Of a stretch of DNA of 64,000 bases, positions 48,825-57,301 are shown one piece after another. This DNA comes from Xylophilus sp. GOD-11R (GTDB taxonomy: Bacteria; Pseudomonadota; Gammaproteobacteria; Burkholderiales; Burkholderiaceae_C). The stretch spans positions 4,154,001 through 4,218,000 of the forward strand of contig NZ_CP137854.1 of NCBI RefSeq assembly GCF_033546935.1, in the 5' to 3' direction. The position numbers and the translations under genes were made by a program. The notes beneath the pieces were generated by a model that was not told the DNA's origin, searched no databases, and saw nothing but the letters and a program-made list of their open reading frames with translations. The number at the start of each line of letters is the position of its first letter. Position 1 is the stretch's first letter.

Positions 48825-49760
48825 ATGCTCAAAGAACTGCGCACCTTTCTGGCCGTCGCCCGCCACGGCACTTTCTCGCGCACGGCCGACCGCATCGGAC
48901 TCACCCAGTCGGCCGTCAGTGCGCAGATCCAGCGGCTGGAGGAATCCCTGGGATTTCCGCTGTTCGACCGCCACGGCCGGCTCGCCACGCTCAACGCTGC
49001 CGGACGCGAGACGGTCGAGCGCGCGGAACAGCTCGTCGCCATGTTCGAGCAGTTGCACCGCAAGCCCGGCGGCGAGGATTTTTCGGTGCAGCTGCGCATC
49101 GGCGCCATCGCCTCGGTGCAGGCGGCCGGATTGCCCGACGCGCTGGTCGGACTGCGTGCCGCGCAGCCCCGGGTGCGGGTGCGCATCGTGCCCGGGGTGT
49201 CGCTGTCGCTGCTGGGCATGGTGGATGCCGGCGAGCTCGACGCAGCGGTGATGATCCGCCCGCCCTTCACCCTGCCTTCGGAACTCGCCTGGCATCCGCT
49301 GTGGTCTGAACGCTTCGTGCTGGCGGTACCGGCCGGCGTGAAGGGTCGCGACTGGCGCAAGCTGCTGCAGCAACACCCTTTTCTGCGCTACGACCGCGCC
49401 TCCTTCGGCGGGCGCCTGGTCGCGCAGTTCCTGCAGGCCGAAGGGCTGGAGGTGCAGGAGGCCGTCGAGATGGACGAGCTCGGCGGCATCGTGAAGCTGG
49501 TGGCCAACGGGCTCGGCGTGGCCCTGCTGCCCGAGAGCCGGCCCTACTTTCCGACCGGCGACGGGGTGCGTGTCATCGGCCTCGGCCCGGCGGAGTTCCG
49601 GCGCGACATCGGCATGGTGGAGCGGGTGCGCAACGGCCACGCCGGCATCGTCGATGGCCTGCGCAACGCCTTGCGCGTCAGCGGCGTGGTGCCGACGCAG
49701 CCGCGCGCCGGCGCGGGCCGCCCCTCGGTCCGCAAGCCGGTGCAGGCGCGCCTGGCCTGA
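48825..49760 (+). CDS. LysR-family transcriptional regulator
   Basis: 311 residues. N-terminal winged helix-turn-helix (LKELRTFLAVARHGTFSRTA, TQSAVSAQIQRLEESLGF) and C-terminal substrate-binding domain. Divergent from the VOC gene with 144 bases between; LysR regulators often control the divergent neighbour. The effector is unknown. The basic, Pro-rich C-terminal tail (about 290-311) is unusual but unremarkable. Confidence 0.9.
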   Translation: MLKELRTFLAVARHGTFSRTADRIGLTQSAVSAQIQRLEESLGFPLFDRHGRLATLNAAGRETVERAEQLVAMFEQLHRKPGGEDFSVQLRIGAIASVQAAGLPDALVGLRAAQPRVRVRIVPGVSLSLLGMVDAGELDAAVMIRPPFTLPSELAWHPLWSERFVLAVPAGVKGRDWRKLLQQHPFLRYDRASFGGRLVAQFLQAEGLEVQEAVEMDELGGIVKLVANGLGVALLPESRPYFPTGDGVRVIGLGPAEFRRDIGMVERVRNGHAGIVDGLRNALRVSGVVPTQPRAGAGRPSVRKPVQARLA

Positions 49761-49775
49761 ACGCTGTGAGCGCGT

Positions 49776-52700
49776 CTAGTCGAGCAGCTCGTCGATCGGC
49801 GAGGGCCTATGCACCAGGTAGCCCTGCGCGAAGTGCACGCCGTTGTCGGCCAGACGCGCCATCACCGCCGGCTCCTCGACGAACTCGGCCACCGTACGCA
49901 GCCCCATCACCCGCGACACGTCGATGAAGCAGCGCACCGCGGCCTCGGCCAACGGATCGGTCACCAGGTCGCGGATGAACTGGCCGTCGATCTTGAGATA
50001 GTCCACCCGCAGCTTCTTCAGGTAGCCGAACGACGAGGCGCCGGCGCCGAAATCATCCAGCGCCACCCGCACGCCGACGGCGCGGATGCGGTCCACGAAC
50101 AAAGCGGCGTCGGCCATGTGGGTGACCGCCGAAGTCTCGGTGATCTCGAAGCACAGCCGCGAGCGGATCGCGTCACCCGCCTCCATCAGCAGCGTGTGCA
50201 CCCAGGCGTGAAAGGCGCGATCGCTCACCGACTGACCCGACAGGTTGACATGCAGGCATCCGACCATGCGCACCGCCTCGGGCTGCGACAACCAGCGCAC
50301 CGCGTGCGTCACCACCCAGCGGTCGATGCGCGTGGCCAGGTGAAAGCGCTCGGCCGCCGGCAGAAACGCGCCGGGCGGGATGAGCGAGCCGTCCTCGTCG
50401 CGCAGGCGCAGCAGCACTTCGGCATGCAGGCCCGCGGCCGGCACCGACAGCGCCTGCATGCGCTGGCCGAACAGCACGAATTCGTCGTTGTCGATGGCGT
50501 TTTCGATGCGCGCGGCCCATTGCATCTGGCCGTGGCGGGCACGCAGGCCGGCGTCGGTGTCCAGCCATTCGTGCACGCGGTTGCGGCCGCCTTCCTTGGC
50601 CGCGAAACAAGCGGCGTCGGCGGCCTGCTTGGCCGCGTCGATGTTGGCCCAGCGCCGGTCCAGCGGCGCCAAGCCGATGCTCGCGCCGACCCGGAAACGC
50701 CGGTCGCCGTGCAGGAAACGGAACACGTCCATGCGGTCGCAGATGGTCTGTGCCACGCGCCGCGCCTGCACCGTGTTGCAGTGCGTCAGCAGGATCGCGA
50801 ATTCGTCGCCGCCGAGCCGCGCCAGGGTGTCGCGGCTGCGCACCGCCTCGCGCAGCAGGCGCGAGACCTGCTGCAGCAGCTCGTCGCCCACCGCGTGGCC
50901 GCAGGAGTCGTTGACCAGCTTGAACTGGTCGAGGTCGATGTAGAGCAGCGCGTTTTCGGAATCACTGCTGCGCGACTGCGCCAGCGTGCGCTCCAGCCGA
51001 TGGTCGAACTCGGCGCGGTTGACCAGGCCGGTCAACGAGTCATGGGTCGCACGGTAAGTCATCTCGCTCGACAGCCGGCGCTGCTCTGACACGTCGTGGA
51101 ACACCAGCACCGCACCGAGCAGGTCACCGCCATCGTTGCGGATCGGCGCGGCAGAGTCCTCGATGCCGCGCTCGGATCCATCGCGCGATACCAGCAGCGA
51201 ACGCTGCGCCAGCGTCACCATGCGCCCCTCGGCCAGGCAGGCCTGCACCGGGTTCAGCGCGACCTCGCGACTCTCTTCGTGGACCAGGTGGAACACCTCG
51301 GCCACCGGCCGGCCCAGCGCCTCGGAGCCGAGCCAGCCGGTCATGCGTTCGGCCACCGGGTTGAGCCAGGTCACCTGGCCGAACTGGTCGGTGGTGATGA
51401 CCGCGTCGCCGATCGACTGCAGGGTCACCCGCAACAACTCGTGCTGCTCCGCCAGTTTCTGCGCCAGCCGGCGGCGCTCGGTCACGTCCTGGGAGGCGCC
51501 GGACAGACGCACCGTCGCCCCCTCCCGCATTTCGGCCGAGCCCACCACGCGCACGCCGCGCACCTCGCCGTCGCGGCGCACGATGGCCAGTTCCAGGTCG
51601 AAGCCCTCACCCGCCTCGATGGCCCGCCGCACCGCCTGCTGCACCGCCGCCTGCGACGCCGGCTCGTAGAACGCCAAGGCCTCCTCCAGCGTCGGCTGGT
51701 AGTCGGTGGGCACGCCGTGGATCCGGCAGATCTCGGGCGACCAGGTGACCTGTTCGCTGGCCAGATCGACCTCCCAGCCGCCGACCCCGGCGAGCGTGCC
51801 GGTGCGCTCCAGAAACTCCTGGCTCTTGCGCAAGGCCTGCTCGGCGCGCTTCTGGTCGGTGATGTCCTGCACCGTGCCACGCACGGCGACGATCGCGTCG
51901 TGGGCGTCGCGCATGGCCGCGCCACGCGCGTCGATCCAGCGCGGTTCGCCGTCCGAATGGCGCCGGAACTCCAATTCCAGAGCGTAGGCAATGCCACGTT
52001 CGCGGCAATCCGCGATCGCGGCGGCAAGCCGCTCGCGCGAGCCGGGCATGAACGATTTCAGCCGCTCCTGCACCGACGGTGGCGTGCTGCCCGGCTGCCT
52101 TCCAGTGATGCGGTAGAGCTCTCGTGACCAGGTGGTCATGTCGGCCGTCAAGTCCCATTCCCAGCTGCCGATGCGGCCCAGCCGCTGGGCCTCGGCGAAG
52201 TCCTGGGCGGTTTCGTGCAGCAGCCAGTTGGTGCGCTGCAGGCTTTCGGCCTCGCGACGCAGGGCCTGCTCGGTTTCCTTCAGCGAGGTGATGTCGGTCA
52301 CCTGCACCAGCGTGCCGACCACCTCGCCGTCGAGGAGGTCGGGTACGTGGAAAGTCAGGCTGTGGCGCGGCGAGCCGTCGGGCCGGGCGATGGTCTGCTC
52401 GAAACGCTGCGGTTCGCCGCGCAGGGCCGCGTCGAGGCGATGGCGCTTTTCGGCGTAGAGCACCGGCCCCAGGACGTCGCGGGCCTGGGCGCCCAGGATG
52501 GCATCCATCGGCCGGCCGAACCAGGCTTCGCAGGCGCGGTTGGCGAAACGGCAGACCTGGTCGCGGTCCCAATAGATCATGACCGACGGCACGGTATCGA
52601 GCACCAGCGCGAGCGCGCGCTCCCGCTCGGCCAGGGCGCGGGCCTGCTGGGCGAGCTTGCGCAACGCCGCGCGCCCTTCCAGCGCCTTGCCGGCAGCCAG

Positions 52701-53156
52701 TGCCAGTTGCTCCAGCACGAAACGCTGGCGTTCGGTGAGCTGGCGCGGCTGGCGGTCGATCACGCAGACGGTGCCGATGCGCTCGCCGGTGCTCAAGGTG
52801 ACCGGTGCGCCGGCATAGAAGCGGATGTCGGGCCGGCCGGCGACCAACGGGTTGTCGTGGAAACGTCGGTCGAGCGTGGCGTCGGGCACCTCGAAGAGTT
52901 CGTCGCCCAGCACCGCGTGCGCGCAGAAGGCCAGTTCGCGCGGGGTCTCCACCACGCCCGGCAAGCCCACGTTGGCCTTGAACCACTGGCGCTCCTCGTC
53001 GATCAGGCTGATGAGGCTGATCGGCACCTCGCATACGGCAGACGCCGCCTGCACCAGCGCCTGAAAGGCTTCTTCGGGTTCGGTATCCAGCACCTCCAGC
53101 GCCTTCAGCGCGGCGAGGCTCTCCAATTCGTTGACTCGTCTATCGGCAGCTTGCAT
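49776..53156 (-). CDS. GAF-multi-PAS-GGDEF-EAL cyclic di-GMP enzyme
   Basis: 1126 residues from MQAADRRVNELES. Domain order: GAF (about 20-165, ISLISLIDEERQWFKANVG), four PAS domains (about 180-650; the second and third have W-x-x-D PAS/PAC features such as GSWEWDLTADM), GGDEF (about 690-840, RLGGDEFAIL near 780, with the inhibitory RxxD as RSRD five residues before) and EAL (about 870-1120). The EAL motif reads EVLLRL, Val for Ala, while other catalytic stretches (NLSGQSV, EITETSAV, DDFGAGASSFGYL, KIDGQFI) are kept. Probably synthesises and degrades c-di-GMP. No membrane segments. The longer frame upstream is not used. Confidence 0.92.
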   Translation of the reverse strand: MQAADRRVNELESLAALKALEVLDTEPEEAFQALVQAASAVCEVPISLISLIDEERQWFKANVGLPGVVETPRELAFCAHAVLGDELFEVPDATLDRRFHDNPLVAGRPDIRFYAGAPVTLSTGERIGTVCVIDRQPRQLTERQRFVLEQLALAAGKALEGRAALRKLAQQARALAERERALALVLDTVPSVMIYWDRDQVCRFANRACEAWFGRPMDAILGAQARDVLGPVLYAEKRHRLDAALRGEPQRFEQTIARPDGSPRHSLTFHVPDLLDGEVVGTLVQVTDITSLKETEQALRREAESLQRTNWLLHETAQDFAEAQRLGRIGSWEWDLTADMTTWSRELYRITGRQPGSTPPSVQERLKSFMPGSRERLAAAIADCRERGIAYALELEFRRHSDGEPRWIDARGAAMRDAHDAIVAVRGTVQDITDQKRAEQALRKSQEFLERTGTLAGVGGWEVDLASEQVTWSPEICRIHGVPTDYQPTLEEALAFYEPASQAAVQQAVRRAIEAGEGFDLELAIVRRDGEVRGVRVVGSAEMREGATVRLSGASQDVTERRRLAQKLAEQHELLRVTLQSIGDAVITTDQFGQVTWLNPVAERMTGWLGSEALGRPVAEVFHLVHEESREVALNPVQACLAEGRMVTLAQRSLLVSRDGSERGIEDSAAPIRNDGGDLLGAVLVFHDVSEQRRLSSEMTYRATHDSLTGLVNRAEFDHRLERTLAQSRSSDSENALLYIDLDQFKLVNDSCGHAVGDELLQQVSRLLREAVRSRDTLARLGGDEFAILLTHCNTVQARRVAQTICDRMDVFRFLHGDRRFRVGASIGLAPLDRRWANIDAAKQAADAACFAAKEGGRNRVHEWLDTDAGLRARHGQMQWAARIENAIDNDEFVLFGQRMQALSVPAAGLHAEVLLRLRDEDGSLIPPGAFLPAAERFHLATRIDRWVVTHAVRWLSQPEAVRMVGCLHVNLSGQSVSDRAFHAWVHTLLMEAGDAIRSRLCFEITETSAVTHMADAALFVDRIRAVGVRVALDDFGAGASSFGYLKKLRVDYLKIDGQFIRDLVTDPLAEAAVRCFIDVSRVMGLRTVAEFVEEPAVMARLADNGVHFAQGYLVHRPSPIDELLD

Positions 53157-53307
53157 CGTCCAATTCTGCGCCGCGCCGGTGACTTTTGCGCAAGCGGGTG
53201 TTGCCCGAAGAACCGGCTTCGCGACCGGGGATTGGGGTCGATACCCCACGGGCGGTCACGAGAATCCGGTAACTTCGGCGACCTCGAATACGCCCTGAGA
53301 CAGCACC

Positions 53308-54384
53308 ATGAGCACCTGGCCCGACACCCGCATCCTCGACCTGTTCGGCATCGCCCTGCCCATCTTGCAGGCGCCCATGGCAGGCCCTTGCTGGCACGAG
53401 ATGGCGATCGCCGTCGGCCAGACCGGCGGCCTCGGCGCCCTGCCCTGCGCGATGCTGAGCGAAGCGCAGATCCGCGCCGAAGTCGCCCAGGTGCGCCAGG
53501 CCTCGGAGGCGCCGCTCAACCTCAACTTCTTCTGCCACACCGCGCCCGCGCCCGATGCCGAGCGCGACGCCGCCTGGCGCGCCGCGCTGCGGCCCTACTA
53601 CCTCGAAGCCGGCCTCGACCCCGACATGCCGGTGCCGGCTTCGGTGCGGCACCCTTTCGACGCGACCACCTGCGCGCTGGTGGAAGCACTGCGGCCGGAA
53701 GTGGTGAGCTTTCATTTCGGCCTGCCCGCGCCGGACCTGCTGGCCCGGGTCAAGGCCATGGGCGCGAAGGTCATCTCGTCGGCCACCACGGTCGACGAGG
53801 CCGTCTGGCTGGAAGAGCGCGGCGTCGACGCCGTCATCGCCATGGGCTTCGAAGCCGGCGGCCACCGCGGCGTGTTCCTGCGCGACGAGGTCTACAGCCA
53901 GCTCGGCACCTTCGCGCTGGTGCCGCAGGTGGTCGACGCGGTGCGGGTGCCGGTGATCGCGGCCGGCGGCATCGCCGACGGCCGGGGCGTGGCCGCCGCC
54001 TTCGTGCTGGGCGCATCGGCCGTGCAGGTCGGCACCGCCTTCCTGCACACGCCCGAGGCACGGCTGCCGGCCGTGCACCGAGCGGCGCTGTCGGGGCCAA
54101 TGGCACGGCAGACCGCGTTGACCAACCTCTTCACCGGGCGACCGGCGCGCGGCATCGTCAACCGGCTGATGCGCGAGCTCGGCCCGCTGTCGTCCGCCGC
54201 GCCGGCCTTCCCCTCGGCCGGCGGGGCGCTGACGCCGCTCAAGACCGCCACCGAAGGCGGCGAGCACGCCGGCGACTTCGTGTCGCTGTGGGCCGGCCAG
54301 GCCGCGCCGCTGGGGCGCGCGATGTCGGCATCCGAGCTGACCGGCGCGCTGGCCGAAGACGCGCTGGCCCTGCTGCAGCGCTGA
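53308..54384 (+). CDS. Nitronate monooxygenase (2-nitropropane dioxygenase) family protein
   Basis: 358 residues, TIM-barrel flavoprotein. PILQAPMAGPCWHEMAIAV near 18-36, ISSATTVDEAVWLEERGVDA near 155, GFEAGGHRG near 179 (catalytic His region) and IAAGGIADGRGVAAAFVLGA near 215 (FMN phosphate loop). It oxidises nitronates such as propionate-3-nitronate. A bidirectional terminator lies about 130 bases downstream. Confidence 0.9.
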   Translation: MSTWPDTRILDLFGIALPILQAPMAGPCWHEMAIAVGQTGGLGALPCAMLSEAQIRAEVAQVRQASEAPLNLNFFCHTAPAPDAERDAAWRAALRPYYLEAGLDPDMPVPASVRHPFDATTCALVEALRPEVVSFHFGLPAPDLLARVKAMGAKVISSATTVDEAVWLEERGVDAVIAMGFEAGGHRGVFLRDEVYSQLGTFALVPQVVDAVRVPVIAAGGIADGRGVAAAFVLGASAVQVGTAFLHTPEARLPAVHRAALSGPMARQTALTNLFTGRPARGIVNRLMRELGPLSSAAPAFPSAGGALTPLKTATEGGEHAGDFVSLWAGQAAPLGRAMSASELTGALAEDALALLQR

Positions 54385-54517
54385 GCGATCGCCGTCCGTG
54401 CCGTGCGCAAGCCCGCTGCCGGCCGCACTGGACCGGCACCGGTAGCGGCGCGCCTGGTGTGACTGCGGCACCTCTACCAACCTGGCAAGCCCTCCGCCAT
54501 GCTTGACGAAGCGCATG

Positions 54518-54548
54518 AAAAAAGGGCGGCCGATGCGCCGCCCTTTTT
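54518..54548. terminator. Bidirectional Rho-independent terminator
   Basis: AAAAAA, GGGCGGC, six-base loop, GCCGCCC, TTTTT. The stem works for both strands, ending the nitronate monooxygenase transcript and, 17 bases past its stop, the small hydrophilic gene transcript. The 54385-54517 stretch has no gene. Confidence 0.85.
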
Positions 54549-54564
54549 CCTGTGCCGCCGGCCC

Positions 54565-54816
54565 TCAGGTCGGGTGCTTCGGCTCTCGGGGTTCCTGGTT
54601 GCCGGTATCGGATTTCACCGATTCCTGGCTCTCGGTCGCGCCGAAGGGCGCCGAGCCGTCGTCCTCTACCGAACGCGAATCCGAACGCTTCTCCGCCATG
54701 CGTTCGCGCGGCGCGGGTGCATCTTTGCCGGAAGGGTTGAAGGCACTCCCCGCGCCGATGTTGTCGATCGTGCCGTCGGTGGTGGGGCGAGACCCGTCGC
54801 CTGTGGAGGTACCCAT
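54565..54816 (-). CDS. Small hydrophilic protein next to the ferritin-like gene
   Basis: 83 residues with AAGGAG seven bases before the ATG. Composition is very polar (Ser, Asp, Pro, Gly, Glu), MGTSTGDGSRPTTDG at the start and a repeated Glu/Ser/Asp tail, so probably disordered. No family recognised. It follows the DUF892 gene by 12 bases, so they share a transcript. Confidence 0.62.
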   Translation of the reverse strand: MGTSTGDGSRPTTDGTIDNIGAGSAFNPSGKDAPAPRERMAEKRSDSRSVEDDGSAPFGATESQESVKSDTGNQEPREPKHPT

Positions 54817-54828
54817 GGCGCTGCTCCT

Positions 54829-55326
54829 TCAGGCCGCCACGGCGGTTTCGTTGACCTGGGCAGCGGCCAGGGCACTCAGCTTCTGGTCGGCGCCTTTTTC
54901 CTCGGCCAGGGTGTCCTGCAGCAGCTCGATGATGCGTTTGTCCATGCCGAGCGTCTTGGCCAGGGCGCACAGCGTGCCGTAGGTGGCGATCTCGTAGTGC
55001 TCCACTTTCTGTGCGGCGGCGATCAGGCCGGCGTCGAGCACCGGGCCTTTCTCCACTTCCTCGATGGTTTCCTGGCTCTCCTCCACCAGACCTTCCATGG
55101 CCGCGCACTTGATGCGCTTGAGCTTCAGGCCGCTGGCCTCCACCACCTGGTCGATGCGCTCGACCTGGCCTTGCGTCTCCTCCAGGTGGGCGGTGAACAG
55201 CGTCTTGAGTTCCTCGCTGGAGGCGGCTCGCGCCATCTTGGGCAGCGCCTTGGTCAGCTGCTTCTCGGCGCTGTAGACGTCCGACAGCGAATGGATGAAC
55301 AGGTCTTCGAGGGTCTTGACGGGCAT
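54829..55326 (-). CDS. DUF892 (YciE/YciF) ferritin-like stress protein
   Basis: 165 residues from MPVKTLEDLFIHSLSDVYSA, with AGGAG seven bases upstream; an ATG 11 codons earlier lacks one. Four-helix bundle with putative iron ligands in the Glu/His pairs (YSAEKQL near 19, HLEETQGQ near 49 and KVEHYEIA near 111). YciE/F are general-stress proteins of unclear action. Followed by the small hydrophilic gene. Confidence 0.88.
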   Translation of the reverse strand: MPVKTLEDLFIHSLSDVYSAEKQLTKALPKMARAASSEELKTLFTAHLEETQGQVERIDQVVEASGLKLKRIKCAAMEGLVEESQETIEEVEKGPVLDAGLIAAAQKVEHYEIATYGTLCALAKTLGMDKRIIELLQDTLAEEKGADQKLSALAAAQVNETAVAA

Positions 55327-55441
55327 GTGCTTCTCCTGAGTTGGTATGGAGCGATGCAATCTCTGCCTGTCGCCAGGACGGGCGAGTGGGACGGTCGAAG
55401 CACGGTGTGTAGGTGGATGCCGCCCGGAGCTGCGCGTCGTA

Positions 55442-56719
55442 TCAATCCAGGAAGGCTTGCCGCATCAGTTCGATCTCGACGCGGGGAATATCCAACTCCC
55501 GCGCAAGGGCGGCCCAGGCTGACACCACGTCGCGCACCTCCTCCACGATCGACCGCGCCGTCGCGGCATCGACGCGGTACAGGCCGGCGCTGGCGAGCAG
55601 GGCCTGGGCGTCCGGCGCATCCGATATGCCGTCCCAGCTCAGTGCATGGTGATCCCTTGCGGGGTTGGGGTTGATGTCGAACGCCGGCGCCAGTCGCCAG
55701 CCCGAACGACCGAGCAAAAAGCCGTGGTTGCGCAAGTGGTCGTCGCGGTTGCCCACGAGCAGGTTGAATAAAGCGCGACGGAAAAGCTGTTCCAGATCCG
55801 CTTGGAGGCCGGCACCGCCGTGGTCTTCGAGTGCCTGCACGACATCCAGGTAGCTGCCGCCTTCCTGGCCGTCGCAGCGCCCGGTAAGCGTCATCGCGCT
55901 GGCGTACATCCGGCGCGTCTGCACGACGCCACCGCCGCCGCCGACGCGATCGAAGCGCTTGACCAGGTAGGTGTGATAGCGGTCGCCGTGCAGCACGCGT
56001 TCGGCCTCGGGCATGTCGACGCCGGCCTTTCGCGCCAACAGGTAGGCGAGGTATTCCCAACTGCCCCAGTCGTAGCTGTCGTTGTGGCCGGGGAACTTGG
56101 CCAGCCACAAGGTGCCGTCCTGGCCGCTGTAGGTGGCCTTGGGTCGCGCACCGCCGAGCGAGGTGCCGGGTGCCACGAGCATCGAGAGCCAGCGCGCGTA
56201 TTCGGGCAGGTCTTCGGGCCGCGGGCCATCGAGCTTGCGGGCGACCATGGCCAGCTCGCGCAGGTCGGTCGCAGGAGGCGTGGGCAAGGGGCTGTCGTCC
56301 ACGAAGGCCTTGCCCGGCGGCACACGGAAACGTAGCGCACCGGAGCGGGTGAAGTCGTTGACACCGAGCATGAAGAACATTTCGTTCATCCGGGCGCGAG
56401 GCCGGCCTTCGTCGGCGGCCGACTTGATCTCGCGCCGCTCCATCAGCACCCGCCCCCACCGGTCGGGCGCGCAGTCGGCGAAGACACCGAAGCCACGGCC
56501 ATCCGGCGAATGCTGCTCGCCTTCGAACAGATCGAGCCGTGGATCGATCGCGATGGCGTCGGGCGATGCCAGCCACGATGCGGTGTATTCGAAACTGGGC
56601 GACAGGTCGACGCGCTCCTGGCCGGGAAACAGATTGCCAATGTGCGTGGCGGGGCTCAGCTCGGCCGCGTCGAGATGTACTTCCACATGAGGCCGGGAAG
56701 CCGGTTTCCTGCTGGCCAT
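55442..56719 (-). CDS. hipA: HipA-type Ser/Thr kinase toxin
   Basis: 425 residues. The N-terminal HipA domain includes DLFEGEQHSPDGRGFGVFADC; the kinase domain has the Ser-containing loop SLGGARPKATY near 168, the Lys in LWLAKFPGHNDSYDW, the catalytic NRDDHLRNHGFLL near 322 and the metal motif LAPAFDINPNP near 343. All key kinase residues are visible, so it is likely active. E. coli HipA phosphorylates GltX; targets of homologues differ. The gene is 22 bases after the HipB-like gene. Confidence 0.9.
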   Translation of the reverse strand: MASRKPASRPHVEVHLDAAELSPATHIGNLFPGQERVDLSPSFEYTASWLASPDAIAIDPRLDLFEGEQHSPDGRGFGVFADCAPDRWGRVLMERREIKSAADEGRPRARMNEMFFMLGVNDFTRSGALRFRVPPGKAFVDDSPLPTPPATDLRELAMVARKLDGPRPEDLPEYARWLSMLVAPGTSLGGARPKATYSGQDGTLWLAKFPGHNDSYDWGSWEYLAYLLARKAGVDMPEAERVLHGDRYHTYLVKRFDRVGGGGGVVQTRRMYASAMTLTGRCDGQEGGSYLDVVQALEDHGGAGLQADLEQLFRRALFNLLVGNRDDHLRNHGFLLGRSGWRLAPAFDINPNPARDHHALSWDGISDAPDAQALLASAGLYRVDAATARSIVEEVRDVVSAWAALARELDIPRVEIELMRQAFLD

Positions 56720-56741
56720 GTGTCGGCTCTTTCCTGGACGT

Positions 56742-57059
56742 TCAGCTGGACGAGGTTTTGCGGCCGCGTGCCCGCAGGGCGCGGGCGTCCTGCAGCTTCT
56801 GGCCCAGCACGTCCTGGGCGGCCACCTGGTCGATGTCGGCTTCGAGCCGAAGCACCCGCAAGGCCTTCAGGTAGGAGCCGAGGGAGACGTTCGGGTCGCC
56901 GGCTTCCAGTCGCGCGAGTGTCTTGGGATCGATGCCGACACGTTCGGCGAACAGTGTCGCGGAGATGTCCCGGCGAGCACGGGCGAGCTCGATACGCTGG
57001 CCCAGACCTGTCGCGGTCTTGGCAAGAGCCGGGACGAGAGCGCGTTTCAGGCGTGGCAT
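56742..57059 (-). CDS. hipB: HipB-like helix-turn-helix antitoxin
   Basis: 105 residues when started at MPRLKRALVPALAKTATGLG (57059). Longer frames (57083, 57170) would read through the operator repeats, which by chance encode GKYA and GKYG, so the short start is preferred. The helix-turn-helix is ELARARRDISATLFAERVGI then DPKTLARLEAG. The basic tail may contact HipA. It represses its own operon and neutralises HipA. Twin operators lie upstream. Confidence 0.85.
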   Translation of the reverse strand: MPRLKRALVPALAKTATGLGQRIELARARRDISATLFAERVGIDPKTLARLEAGDPNVSLGSYLKALRVLRLEADIDQVAAQDVLGQKLQDARALRARGRKTSSS

Positions 57060-57068
57060 TGGCGCACC

Positions 57069-57105
57069 ATACTTTCCGTTCATGGGCCGTAAATCGGGAA
57101 AGTAT
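57069..57105 (-). promoter_or_regulatory. HipB-type operator 1 overlapping the -10
   Basis: ATACTTTCC (57069-57077) and its exact complement GGAAAGTAT (57097-57105), 28 bases apart start to start. The minus-strand hexamer TATACT (57106-57101) is a good -10 inside the second arm, so bound repressor would block transcription. Confidence 0.75.
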
Positions 57106-57143
57106 AGTGCTTTAAGAGAGGTCAGGCGCGCTTCTGGAACGGC

Positions 57144-57180
57144 ATACTTTCCGCTATTTTTGCCTTCCAAGGGAAACTAT
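57144..57180 (-). promoter_or_regulatory. HipB-type operator 2, same geometry
   Basis: ATACTTTCC (57144-57152) and GGAAACTAT (57172-57180, one mismatch), again 28 bases apart and exactly 75 bases from operator 1. Two sites of equal geometry suggest cooperative repression. Between 57181 and 57238 nothing else is seen. Confidence 0.7.
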
Positions 57181-57238
57181 GACGACTAACGAAAGCGTTC
57201 GTGCGCCCCGCTGCCCCTCTCGACGCACTCGCCACCCA

Positions 57239-57270
57239 TAAAAAAGCCGCTCTCCTCGCGGTGAGCGGTC
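57239..57270 (-). terminator. Rho-independent terminator after the lamin-tail lipoprotein gene
   Basis: On the minus strand: CCGCTC, ten-base loop, GAGCGG (C), then TTTTTT (57245-57240), about 30 bases past the stop at 57302. Confidence 0.8.
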
Positions 57271-57301
57271 TGGGTGTGCAGCGGCGCGCCGCTTGCCCGG
57301 C

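Noticed and set aside
56742..57170. 142-codon version of the HipB-like gene
   Set aside because: The extra 37 codons cross the -10 and operator arms, and the start lacks a ribosome site.
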